DNA of 64,000 nucleotides from Ideonella sp. (GTDB lineage: Bacteria > Pseudomonadota > Gammaproteobacteria > Burkholderiales > Burkholderiaceae_C): NCBI GenBank assembly GCA_015075545.1, contig JABTUC010000003.1:310001-374000 (forward strand), written 5' to 3'. Shown here piece by piece: positions 55,454-64,000 of this stretch. How positions within the stretch are numbered: the stretch's first letter is position 1; each line of letters begins with the position of its first letter. Position numbers and translations under genes: made by a program. The notes under the pieces were generated by a model. The model was given only the letters and a program-made list of their open reading frames with translations. It was not told the DNA's origin and searched no databases.

Positions 55454-55855
55454 ATGAGCAGCACCCTCAAGGTCATCGTCACGATGATCGGCCTCGACGG
55501 CCACACCACCGGCGGCGAGGTGGTCTCGATGATTCTGCGCGATGCGGGCATCGAGGTGGTGTACCTCGGCGTGAACCAGACGCCCGAGATGATCGTGCGG
55601 GCGGCGATGCAGGAGGACGTCGACGTCATCGGCGTCAGCTCGCACGCGGCCAACTACAGCCAGATCGAGGAGCTGGTGCGGTTGCTGCACTTGCGCGGCA
55701 TGGCCGACGTGCCGGTCATCTGCGGCGGCAACGTACCCAGGCACACCGCAGAACAGCTGCTCGCCCAGGGCGTGGCCTCGGTGGTGCTGCCTGGCGCGTC
55801 GAGCGACCATATCGTCGCGACGGTGCGTTCGGTGGCCCGCCGCCGCGCGGCCTGA
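55454..55855 (+). CDS. acyl-CoA mutase small, cobalamin-binding subunit
   Basis: This 133-residue protein has the base-off/His-on B12 motif D-x-H-x-x-G (Asp15, His17, Gly20 in GLDGHTTGG) and the rest of the Rossmann-like B12 domain (VVYLGVNQTPEMIVRAAMQE, VDVIGVSSHAANYSQIEELV, DVPVICGGNVPRHTAEQLLA). It pairs with the large subunit encoded 11 bp upstream; an AAGGAG ribosome site precedes the ATG. Size matches stand-alone IcmB/HcmB small subunits. Confidence 0.94.
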   Translation: MSSTLKVIVTMIGLDGHTTGGEVVSMILRDAGIEVVYLGVNQTPEMIVRAAMQEDVDVIGVSSHAANYSQIEELVRLLHLRGMADVPVICGGNVPRHTAEQLLAQGVASVVLPGASSDHIVATVRSVARRRAA

Positions 55856-55869
55856 GGCGGCATCGTCGA

Positions 55870-56829
55870 ATGGACGCCGTCGAGGTCGAGGCCCTGGCCG
55901 CCGCCCTGACCGCCGGCGACCAGCGAGTCGCCGCGCGGCTGATCACGCGCATCGAGTGCGGCGACGAAAGCCTGGTGCCGCTGCTGCAGGCCCTGTACCG
56001 ACGCGGCGGCCGCACGCAGACCATCGGCGTCACCGGCCCGCCCGGCGCCGGCAAGAGCACGCTCGTGAGCCGGCTCGTGGCGACCTGGCGCACGCAGGGC
56101 AGGCGAGTTGCCGTGCTGGCGGTCGATCCGTCGAGCCCGTTCTCGGGCGGAGCGGTGCTCGGCGATCGAGTGCGCATGGCCGAGCATGCCTGCGACGACG
56201 GCGTGTTCATCCGCAGCATGGCCTCGCGCACGCACCTCGGAGGGCTCGCGCGCGCCGCCGGCGATGCGCTGGTGGTGCTCGAGGCGATGCCATGGGACGT
56301 GGTGCTGGTCGAAACCGTGGGCGTCGGCCAGAACGAAACCGACGTCGTTCGCCATGCGCCGGTGGTGGTGCTGGTGCAGACCCCGATGGGTGGAGACGAC
56401 GTGCAGGCCGCCAAGGCCGGCATCACCGAGATTGGCGACGTGTTCGTCGTGAACAAGGCCGATCATCCCCAGGCCGACGCCACCGTGCGCCAGCTGCTCG
56501 ACATGATCGCACTCGCGCTGCGACTGCACCCCGAGCGCCAGTGGCAACCGCCGGTGCTGAAGACGCAAGCGCTGCTGGGCGAGGGCATCGCCGAGCTGGC
56601 TGCCGCGATCGACCGCTGCTTCGCGCACTTCGCGTCGCATCCGTCCGACGCCGAGCGGCGCAGCGGCGCGCGCCTGCGGTACCGCGTGGGCGAGGTGCTG
56701 CGCGAGTTGCTCGAGCGGCGCCTGCGCGCCAGCGGCGACCCCGGCATCGAGCCGATGCTGCCCGCGCTGCAGCGCCGCGAGAGCGACCCCTACACCGTGG
56801 CTTCGCAGCTGCTCGAGCGCATCGGCTGA
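55870..56829 (+). CDS. meaB: MeaB-type GTPase chaperone of the mutase
   Basis: This 319-residue G3E-family GTPase has P-loop GPPGAGKS at residues 56-63, VLAVDPSSPFSGGAVLGDRV, RSMASRTHLGGLA, VETVGVGQNETDV and NKAD. MeaB/ArgK proteins gate adenosylcobalamin loading and protect or reactivate the mutase. Being in the same operon (14 bp after the small subunit) it is dedicated to this mutase and would be the counterpart of MeaH in 2-hydroxyisobutyryl-CoA mutase operons. Confidence 0.94.
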   Translation: MDAVEVEALAAALTAGDQRVAARLITRIECGDESLVPLLQALYRRGGRTQTIGVTGPPGAGKSTLVSRLVATWRTQGRRVAVLAVDPSSPFSGGAVLGDRVRMAEHACDDGVFIRSMASRTHLGGLARAAGDALVVLEAMPWDVVLVETVGVGQNETDVVRHAPVVVLVQTPMGGDDVQAAKAGITEIGDVFVVNKADHPQADATVRQLLDMIALALRLHPERQWQPPVLKTQALLGEGIAELAAAIDRCFAHFASHPSDAERRSGARLRYRVGEVLRELLERRLRASGDPGIEPMLPALQRRESDPYTVASQLLERIG

Positions 56830-56842
56830 GAGCGCCCCTGCC

Positions 56843-57457
56843 ATGGCCCGATTGAAATCCAGCCAGTTCGACGACATCCGTGCGTCGATCCTCGACGCGG
56901 CGGCGCGGCTGTTCGCGGCGCAGGGATTCCGCAACACCAACATCATCGACATCGGGCGGGCCTGCAACGCGTCGAAGTCGCGCATGTACCACTACTTCGA
57001 CTCGAAGGAGTCGATGCTCGACGAGATGCTGACGCAGCACGTGGCCGTGCTGGTGGCGCAGGCCGCGCCGCTGGCCGCCGGGCCGGCCGACCCGCGCACG
57101 CGGCTGCGCGACTTCCTGCTGCTGCACCTGCGCCACTACCACCAGGCGCGCGACCGCCACACCGTGCTGGTGGAGGATGCCGACCACCTGAGCCCCGATG
57201 CGCGCGCCGAGGTGCGACGCCTGGAGCAGCAGCTGGTGGGCCTGCTCGAGCGCCTGCTGCAGGAGCTCAACCCCGAGCGCTTCACCGGGCGCTCGAACGC
57301 CACCGCGCACGCGATGCTGATCTACGGCATGCTGAACTGGACCTACACCTGGTACCGGCCGAGCGGCCGCCTGAGCCTCGACGCGCTGGCCGATCAGGCC
57401 ACCGGACTGTGCCTGCACGGCATCGACGGGCCGGTGGCGCGCGCGGCCCGTCGTTGA
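56843..57457 (+). CDS. TetR-family regulator of the mutase operon
   Basis: This 204-residue protein has an N-terminal TetR helix-turn-helix (ILDAAARLFAAQGFRNTNII, DIGRACNASKSRMYHYFDSK) and a helical ligand-binding domain of the AcrR/fatty-acid regulator type (LLLHLRHYHQARDRHTVLVE). It lies between the GTPase and ligase genes on the same strand. It probably senses an acyl-CoA of the pathway and acts at the inverted repeat at 53659-53686; this is inferred. Confidence 0.9.
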   Translation: MARLKSSQFDDIRASILDAAARLFAAQGFRNTNIIDIGRACNASKSRMYHYFDSKESMLDEMLTQHVAVLVAQAAPLAAGPADPRTRLRDFLLLHLRHYHQARDRHTVLVEDADHLSPDARAEVRRLEQQLVGLLERLLQELNPERFTGRSNATAHAMLIYGMLNWTYTWYRPSGRLSLDALADQATGLCLHGIDGPVARAARR

Positions 57458-57497
57458 GCGATGCACGCATCGACACAGTGACTCCGAGGAGGCTGCG

Positions 57498-58832
57498 ATG
57501 ACCGCGCTGCACGAACCGCACGCCGAGGACTTTCAAAGCCTCGACGAACTGCACGCGCTGCAAGACCGCAAGCTGCAGGCGCTGGGCCTGCGTCTGGCCG
57601 GTTCGCCCGAGTGGTGCGCGCATCTGGCCAAGGCCGGGGTGAAGCCCGGCGACCTGCGCGATCGCACGTCGCTCGCGGCGATGCCGACGCTCGAGAAGGC
57701 CGACCTGCGCGAGCGCTATCCGTTCCCGATGCTCACGGTGCCGGTGGAGCAGGTGGCGCGCTTTTGCGCGACCTCGGGCACCACCGGCCTGCCGGTGATG
57801 TTCGGCTTCACGCGCCACGACTGGGAAGTGACGCTCGTGAGGCAGCTCGCGCGCATCTACCGCACGGTGAACCTGCGGCCCGGCGACCGCGTCTACCAGG
57901 GCTTCGGCTACGGCCTGTGGATCGGCGGCCCGTCGATGGACGCGGCGCTCAGCGCCTACGGCGCGGTGAACTTCCCGGTCGGCCCCGGCCGCGCCGATCT
58001 GGTGGTGCGCTGGCTCGCCGACCATGGCTACACCGTGACCACGATGTCGCCGCTGTGGCTGATGACGCTGATCGCCACGGCGAAGAACGCCGGCTTCGAC
58101 CCGGCCCGGCAGTGGAAGCTGCGCCTGGGCGTGTTCGGCGGGCAGTCGGTGTCTGCCACCTTCCGCCAGGAGATCGAAGCCCAGATGCCGTCGGGTTTCA
58201 TGGCGCACAACAACTACGGCACCACCGAAGCCGGCGGGCCGATTCTCTCGATCTCGTGCCCGCACTCGCATGCGCACGACCAGATGCACCTGATCAACGA
58301 GGACAGCGTGCTGACCGAGATCGTCGACCCCAAGACGCTGCAGCCGGTGGGCCCCGGCGAGGTCGGCGAGGTGCTGATCACCACGCTGGACAAGCAGGCC
58401 TCGCCGGTCGTTCGCTGGCGGACGCGCGACCTGGTGCGCCGCGCCGACCGGCCCTATGCCTGCGCCTGCGGGCGCAAGGCGTTTGCGCTGATCGGCCGCA
58501 TCATCGGCCGCTCGGACGACATGCTCAAGGTGCGTGGCGTGATCGTCTTTCCGACGCAGGTGGAAGACGTCATCGCGGGCATGGAGTGCCTGGCCAAGGA
58601 GGCCTGGCAGATCTACATCGACGGCGACGGCGCCTCGCTCGACCGGATCGAGGTCGCCGTCGAGCGATTGCCCTCGGCCACCATGGGCACCGATGCCCTG
58701 GCCGCCGAGGTGGCCGCGCGGTTGCGCGCGCGACTGGGCCTGACCGTCAACGTGACCTGCCATGTCGAAGGCAAGCTGCCGCGCTACGAGGCCAAGGCCG
58801 CGCGGGTGATCCGGCGCGCCGCGACGCACTGA
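57498..58832 (+). CDS. AMP-forming acyl-CoA ligase, phenylacetate-CoA ligase (PaaK) type
   Basis: This 444-residue adenylate-forming enzyme has P-loop ATSGTTGLP at residues 91-99 (PaaK has Lys where Leu98 stands) and the substrate-pocket segment YQGFGYGLWIGGPSMDAALS. The A5-type motif HNNYGTTEAGGP, A7/A8 RTRDLVRRADRPYAC, the zinc-like CACGRKAF and C-terminal GKLPRYEAKAARV complete the fold. A GAGGAGG site precedes the ATG. Together with the mutase it would activate a free acid to its CoA ester before rearrangement, as the ligase HCL does in the 2-hydroxyisobutyrate pathway. The acid is unknown. Confidence 0.9.
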   Translation: MTALHEPHAEDFQSLDELHALQDRKLQALGLRLAGSPEWCAHLAKAGVKPGDLRDRTSLAAMPTLEKADLRERYPFPMLTVPVEQVARFCATSGTTGLPVMFGFTRHDWEVTLVRQLARIYRTVNLRPGDRVYQGFGYGLWIGGPSMDAALSAYGAVNFPVGPGRADLVVRWLADHGYTVTTMSPLWLMTLIATAKNAGFDPARQWKLRLGVFGGQSVSATFRQEIEAQMPSGFMAHNNYGTTEAGGPILSISCPHSHAHDQMHLINEDSVLTEIVDPKTLQPVGPGEVGEVLITTLDKQASPVVRWRTRDLVRRADRPYACACGRKAFALIGRIIGRSDDMLKVRGVIVFPTQVEDVIAGMECLAKEAWQIYIDGDGASLDRIEVAVERLPSATMGTDALAAEVAARLRARLGLTVNVTCHVEGKLPRYEAKAARVIRRAATH

Positions 58833-59008
58833 TCATGCATCCGGGGCATGAGGCCCATGGCGCCCGGCCGCGTTCGCAGACACGCTGACGAGGGCTGCTC
58901 CAGGCTGCTCGCCGGTCGGCTGCCGCTGCCGCCGGCAGGCGGCGCGCGGCGCGGATGCATCGCCCGCCCCCACGGCACCGCCTCATCCTGCGGCGCCGGG
59001 CCGCGCCG

Positions 59009-59539
59009 TCAGTCGCGCAGGATGCGCACCTCGATGCGCTGCAGCAGCTTCACGTGGCGCGGGCCGGTGCGCGTGTCGGCCGGCGCCAGCACCACCAGCG
59101 GCCCGTCGGCCAGCGGCGCGCCGTCGCGCTCGTAGCCGACCATCGCCTGCGCGCCGCCGGCGGTGTTCGATAGCTCGGGCCACGAGAACACCGCGCGGTA
59201 GCCGTCGCGCGCGATTGCCACCACCACGGTCCTGCGCCAGTCGTTGCGGTCGCGCGCCGCCAGCCCCGCCTGCTCGAGCAGCGCGATCAGGCGCACGCCC
59301 TTGACCACCGAGCCCTGCTGCGGCTGACCGTTGATCTGGCGCTCGGCCCGAAAACTCACCTGCGCGTCGGCGGGGTACGCGCGCAGCGCCTCGGCATCGA
59401 CCACCAGCGCGTGCTTCACGTCGCCGGCGATGGCGACCGCGCCGGGCGGCGCGGTCTGCGCTTCCTGCCCCGCCACTGCGACCAGCCAGGCGCACAAGGC
59501 CGCAACGCAGGCGCGCCGGCTGCCGCGCACGGCGCTCAC
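59009..59539 (-). CDS. exported small molybdopterin-binding-domain protein
   Basis: This 176-residue protein has a signal peptide (RACVAALCAWLVAVAGQEAQ) and a single sulfite-oxidase-like molybdopterin fold (FRAERQINGQPQQGSVVKGV, LIALLEQAGLAARDRNDWRR, DGYRAVFSWPELSNTAGGAQ, VVLAPADTRTGPRHVKLLQR). It has no cysteine ligand of sulfite oxidase. Function is unknown. The GTG start overlaps the stop of the modA-like gene, tying it to metal-oxyanion uptake. The 176 bp between its 3' end and the ligase gene hold no gene that I can see. Confidence 0.72.
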   Translation of the reverse strand: MSAVRGSRRACVAALCAWLVAVAGQEAQTAPPGAVAIAGDVKHALVVDAEALRAYPADAQVSFRAERQINGQPQQGSVVKGVRLIALLEQAGLAARDRNDWRRTVVVAIARDGYRAVFSWPELSNTAGGAQAMVGYERDGAPLADGPLVVLAPADTRTGPRHVKLLQRIEVRILRD

Positions 59540-60366
59540 CCGGCGGCGAAACCGTGGCGCGCGAGGATGGCCTGGCCGTCGGGGCCGAGCAGGAAGTCGA
59601 CGAAGCGCGGCGCCGGCGCTGCCGCGCCTTGCAGCGCCACCACGCCGTAGTCGGCGCTGACGTTGACCGCGGCGGGCACGGTCACCGAGCGCAGATCGGG
59701 GTGCTGCTTGCGCGCCGCCGTGGCGTTGGTGCAATAGGTGAGGAACAGGTCGACGCGGCCCTGCGCCACCAGGTCGCCGTAGACACTGCGCCCGGGCGCC
59801 GGCGGCGGCGAGTGGGGCCCGCCGGTGAGCTGCTGCGCCTTGTCGGCAAGCTGCTTGAATGCGCCGCGCCGGCCGTGCTGCTCGATGCGCTCGAACACCA
59901 TCCAGGCATAGTCGCCCGACGGATCGGCCTTCGGCGTCGAGGTGCCGAGCCTGACCGCGGGGTCGAGCAGACGATCGACCAGCGTCGCGGGCGTCACGTC
60001 GAGCGCCGGCGCGACGAGCGCGCACATCTCGTTGCGCGCGAAGCGGCGCACCGCGCCGGCGCGCCCGGCGGCCGTGAGCGCCTGCGGGTGCGTCATGTTG
60101 GCCGAGGCGAAGACATCGGCGCGCTCGCCGCCGGCGATGCGGTCCTTCAGCAGGCCCGAAGGCCCGAACGTGAAGCGCACATGCACGCCGGGCGCGCCGC
60201 GCTCGAAGGCCTGCGCCACCTCGGTCAGCGCGTCGCGCAGGCTGCCGGCGGCGAAGACGCGCAACTCGCCCGCCTCCTGTGCCGGGGCACCGGTGGCGCT
60301 GGCCGCCAGCATCATGGTCGTTGCAAGGCGTGCAGTCAGCGTGAGGCCGCGCGTGATGCGAAGCAT
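59536..60366 (-). CDS. ModA-like molybdate/tungstate-binding protein
   Basis: This 276-residue periplasmic protein has a signal peptide to about APAQEA and then the ModA-type start LRVFAAGSLRDALTEVAQAF. FGPSGLLKDRIAGGERADVF, SANMTHPQALTAAGR and GTSTPKADPSGDYAWMVFER follow. No permease or ATPase genes adjoin it. It may work with TupBC or serve as a sensor or scavenger. It is preceded, 73 bp upstream, by a half-degenerate ModE-like site and, further up, by the regulator gene. Confidence 0.85.
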   Translation of the reverse strand: MLRITRGLTLTARLATTMMLAASATGAPAQEAGELRVFAAGSLRDALTEVAQAFERGAPGVHVRFTFGPSGLLKDRIAGGERADVFASANMTHPQALTAAGRAGAVRRFARNEMCALVAPALDVTPATLVDRLLDPAVRLGTSTPKADPSGDYAWMVFERIEQHGRRGAFKQLADKAQQLTGGPHSPPPAPGRSVYGDLVAQGRVDLFLTYCTNATAARKQHPDLRSVTVPAAVNVSADYGVVALQGAAAPAPRFVDFLLGPDGQAILARHGFAAG

Positions 60367-60438
60367 GGTGACCCTCGAGGCATGCCGCCGGATTCGTTGC
60401 ACATGGCCGGCAAGGGTACGCAACTGATCGCGGCGTCG

Positions 60439-60462
60439 CGATATGAACGGCGCGCCATAGGG
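60439..60462. promoter_or_regulatory. half-degenerate ModE-like site upstream of the modA-like gene
   Basis: CGATATG, a 10-nt spacer and CATAGGG have the same 24-bp geometry as the perfect palindrome at 41418-41441. The left half is identical and the right half keeps CATA and one terminal G. The site lies between the end of the ModE-like regulator gene and the start of the modA-like gene, where repression by metal-loaded regulator would act. Confidence 0.4.
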
Positions 60463-60476
60463 TGGCGGGTCGAGCT

Positions 60477-61595
60477 TCAGCGCCCCGCGTGCCTGCGCTT
60501 GCGCACGCGAAAGCGCCACCACGGCAGCGCCTGCGTCAGCGACAGCACCTCGCCGGCGCGGTCGGCTCCGTAGCCTGGCAGACCCTGCAGCGTCTGCCGC
60601 CAGGTGGCGCCGGCGAGCACCTCGCGCAGCTTGAGCACCGGCGGCTGGTCGAGCGCGTCGCGCAGGCACACCAGGAAGTAGTCCTCTTCGGCCAGCGGCA
60701 CGAACTGCAGCCGGTAGCGCTGCGCCGCGGCTTCGATGCCGACGCCGGCGTCGGCCGCGCCGCTGGCCACCGCGGCGGCCACCGCGAGGTGGCTGTCTTC
60801 GGCGCTGTCGGCATAACCGGCGATCGACTCGGGCGCGATGCCCTGGCTGTGCAGCAACTGGTCGGTCAGCAGCCGCGTGCCCGAGCCGCTCTGGCGGTTG
60901 ACGAAGCGCACGCCGTCGTTGACGAGGTCGCGCATCGTGGCGATGCGCTGCGGGTTGTCGCGCGCCACGATCAGCCCCTGGCGGCGCGTGCAGCAGCCGA
61001 TCAGCTTGTGCACCCCGGGCTTGAGCAGGGGCTTGAGGCTGCGCTCGAACAGCCCGCGCGCCGGCAGCCGCGGCACGTGAAAACCCGCCACCACGCAGCG
61101 GCCTTCGGCCAGTGCGCGCAGCGCATCGACGCTGCCGGCGAACTTCAACTCGATGTGCAGCCGCGCCGCGGTGCCGGCATGCTCGCGCAGCAGCGGCAAC
61201 GCGAGGTCGTGGCTGGCGTACAGCGCCAGCACCTGCTGCGTGCCGTCGAGCGCCTCGCTCAGCACGCGCTCGAGTTCGACGCGCAGCGCCTCGATGTGCG
61301 GCACCAGCCGCGCGCGGGCGCGCGCCTCGGCCCACACCATGCGCTGCGCGAACGGCGTCAGCCGCGTCGGCTGGCCCTGCGCCCAACTGACCAGCGGCTC
61401 GCCGAGCACGCCCTCCCAGTGCTTGAGCGCGCCCCAGACGTGGCGGTACGAGGCGCCGAGCGCCTTGGCCGCGTGCTGGATCGAGCCGTGCTCGCGCACC
61501 GCCGACAACAGCTCGAACAGCGGATTGTGGACGTCGGCGCCGTGTTGATCGTCGCTCTGGAAGCTGTATTCGAGGTGGACGCCGCGTGCACGCAT
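60477..61595 (-). CDS. ModE-like one-component regulator with periplasmic-binding-type sensor domain
   Basis: This 372-residue protein has an N-terminal ModE/LysR-like winged helix (LFELLSAVREHGSIQHAAKA, LGASYRHVWGALKHWEGVLG). It is fused to a substrate-binding-protein-like domain of the PF12727 type (LALYASHDLALPLLREHAGT, ELKFAGSVDALRALAEGRCV, RFVNRQSGSGTRLLTDQLLH, AAVASGAADAGVGIEAAAQR). Such proteins replace the MOP domain of ModE by a ModA/TupA-like sensor. It is upstream of the modA-like gene and would respond to molybdate or tungstate; targets are inferred from the two palindromes described. Confidence 0.85.
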   Translation of the reverse strand: MRARGVHLEYSFQSDDQHGADVHNPLFELLSAVREHGSIQHAAKALGASYRHVWGALKHWEGVLGEPLVSWAQGQPTRLTPFAQRMVWAEARARARLVPHIEALRVELERVLSEALDGTQQVLALYASHDLALPLLREHAGTAARLHIELKFAGSVDALRALAEGRCVVAGFHVPRLPARGLFERSLKPLLKPGVHKLIGCCTRRQGLIVARDNPQRIATMRDLVNDGVRFVNRQSGSGTRLLTDQLLHSQGIAPESIAGYADSAEDSHLAVAAAVASGAADAGVGIEAAAQRYRLQFVPLAEEDYFLVCLRDALDQPPVLKLREVLAGATWRQTLQGLPGYGADRAGEVLSLTQALPWWRFRVRKRRHAGR

Positions 61596-61689
61596 GGTGC
61601 AAGGTTAATTCAGCGCGGCAATGTCGCGGCTGCGGCCGTTGTCCGACGCCGGCACGGGGTACGGCGTTTCGCCCACAATCGTGACGCCC

Positions 61690-63068
<1,379 letters not shown>

Positions 63069-63072
<4 letters not shown>

Positions 63073-64000
63073 GCTTCGGCGCGCTGTCGATCCGCCACAA
63101 GCTGCTGGCGCTCGGGTTGCTGCCGTTGCTGCTGGCGCTGCCCGCGCTGGCGGTGATCCTGATCGTCTGGGGCGACTCGGCGCTCGATGCGCTGCTGATC
63201 ACCAAGGTGCGCAGCGACCTCGCCGTCGCGCACGGCTACTTCGATCGTGTGCAGGCCGAGGTCGGCGCCAGCACGCTGGCGGTGGCGCAATCGGCCGGGC
63301 TGGTCGACGCGGTGCAGCGCGACGACGCCGCCGCGCTGGCGCGTCTGATGACGCTGGCCAAGGAGCACCACGCGCTCGAGTTTCTCGAGCTGCTGCCGGC
63401 GAGCGCGCTGGCAGCCCATGCCAGCGAACACGGGGCCGGCGAGGGTCTGGCGCAGGTGGCGCTGCTGGAGAACGCGCAGTTCGAGCGCATCGCACCGAGC
63501 CTGATGGGACGGGTGACGGTGCCGCTGCTGCCCACGCGCAATGCGGCGCCGAGCGAGCGCGCCGTCGAGGACCGCGCGCTGGTGATGGTGGCGCAGGCGC
63601 CGGTGCGCGCGCTCGACGGCCGCGTCATCGGCTTGCTGCGCGGCGGCGTGCTGCTGAACCGCAACCTGGCGTTCATCGACCACATCAACGAGATCGTCTA
63701 CCCGCGCGGCGCACTGCCGTTCGGCAGCGAGGGCACCGCGACGCTGCTGCTCGAAGACGTGCGCATCTCGACCAACGTGCGGCTGTTCGGCACCGGCAGC
63801 CAGCGCGCGATCGGCACCCGCGCGTCGCAGGCGGTGCGCGACGCGGTGCTCGGCCGCGGCGACACCTGGCTCGACCGCGCCTTCGTCGTCGACGACTGGT
63901 ACGTGTCGGCCTACGAGCCGCTGACCAGCGCGGCGGGCCGCCGCATCGGCATGCTGTACGTGGGCTTCCTCGAGCGCCCGTTCCAGCAGGTGAAGCTCGG
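63069..64000 (+). CDS. double-Cache sensor histidine kinase, N-terminal part only
   Basis: The frame starts at a GTG overlapping the regulator stop and runs off the right edge after about 310 residues. A membrane helix (LLALGLLPLLLALPALAVIL) is followed by a large periplasmic sensor region of the double-Cache type (VRSDLAVAHGYFDRVQAEVG, VIGLLRGGVLLNRNLAFIDH, DRAFVVDDWYVSAYEPLTS, GRRIGMLYVGFLERPF). The kinase domains are outside the window but are expected from the pairing with the response regulator. Confidence 0.85.

Overview
The window is about 70% G+C, densely coded, and reads as chromosome of a betaproteobacterium of the order Burkholderiales, probably the Rubrivivax/Leptothrix/Ideonella/Methylibium group. 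The grounds are the hemCDX-argH neighbourhood with an AlgZ/AlgR-type two-component pair, a complete MSHA-type pilus operon, the formate dehydrogenase (FDH) module organisation, and GC-rich palindromic intergenic repeats of a type I know from this group. No rRNA, tRNA, CRISPR array, transposase or prophage was seen.

Layout. (1) 1-7.5 kb: minus-strand hemC-hemD-hemX (tetrapyrrole synthesis), an unknown membrane-anchored protein, a LytTR response regulator and its histidine kinase, then divergent argH. (2) 7.5-20 kb: a plus-strand MSHA-like type IV pilus operon in the order mshI, two PilN/PilO-like genes, mshK-like, mshL, M, N, E, G and five pilin-like genes. Most junctions overlap, and a hairpin closes the operon. 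(3) 20-32.6 kb: mixed housekeeping: dinB, a DUF1330 protein, an N-acyl-D-amino-acid deacylase, YbaN, an FMN alpha-hydroxy-acid dehydrogenase, a three-part FbpABC-like ABC importer with an extra exported protein, a YpfJ-type zinc peptidase, dcd, a DUF962/Mpo1-like protein and a panE-like reductase. (4) 32.6-38 kb: a cytoplasmic NAD-linked FDH. It has a fused NuoE-NuoF diaphorase, an orphan N-terminal fragment of one catalytic subunit and a second, full-length catalytic subunit broken by about nine small indels. (5) 38-53.6 kb: a molybdenum/tungsten block. It holds a nitroreductase, the tungstate importer tupBCA, a Rieske-like protein, fdhD, a Tat-exported membrane-bound FDH operon and, divergently, its maturation genes (DUF3305, DUF3306, a polyferredoxin, a TorD-type chaperone and mobA). 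(6) 53.6-58.8 kb: a self-contained B12-dependent acyl-CoA mutase cluster: divergent large subunit, small subunit, MeaB-type GTPase, TetR regulator and PaaK-like acyl-CoA ligase. (7) 59-61.6 kb: a small molybdopterin-binding-domain protein, a ModA-like binding protein and a ModE-like one-component regulator. (8) 61.7 kb to the end: an NtrC-type response regulator and the start of its sensor kinase.

How the parts fit. Regions 4, 5 and 7 look like one metal-oxyanion/formate system: oxyanion uptake (TupABC, ModA-like), cofactor synthesis and insertion (MobA, FdhD, TorD), two formate dehydrogenases and a probable regulator. A 24-bp ModE-like palindrome lies between tupB and the Rieske-like gene. 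A half-degenerate copy with the same geometry lies upstream of the modA-like gene, next to the regulator gene.

The best candidate for undescribed biology is the acyl-CoA mutase cluster. Its gene content resembles the 2-hydroxyisobutyryl-CoA mutase/ligase operons of related bacteria, but the large subunit differs from methylmalonyl-CoA, isobutyryl-CoA and 2-hydroxyisobutyryl-CoA mutases at the residues that define their substrate pockets. Its substrate is therefore not predictable by homology.
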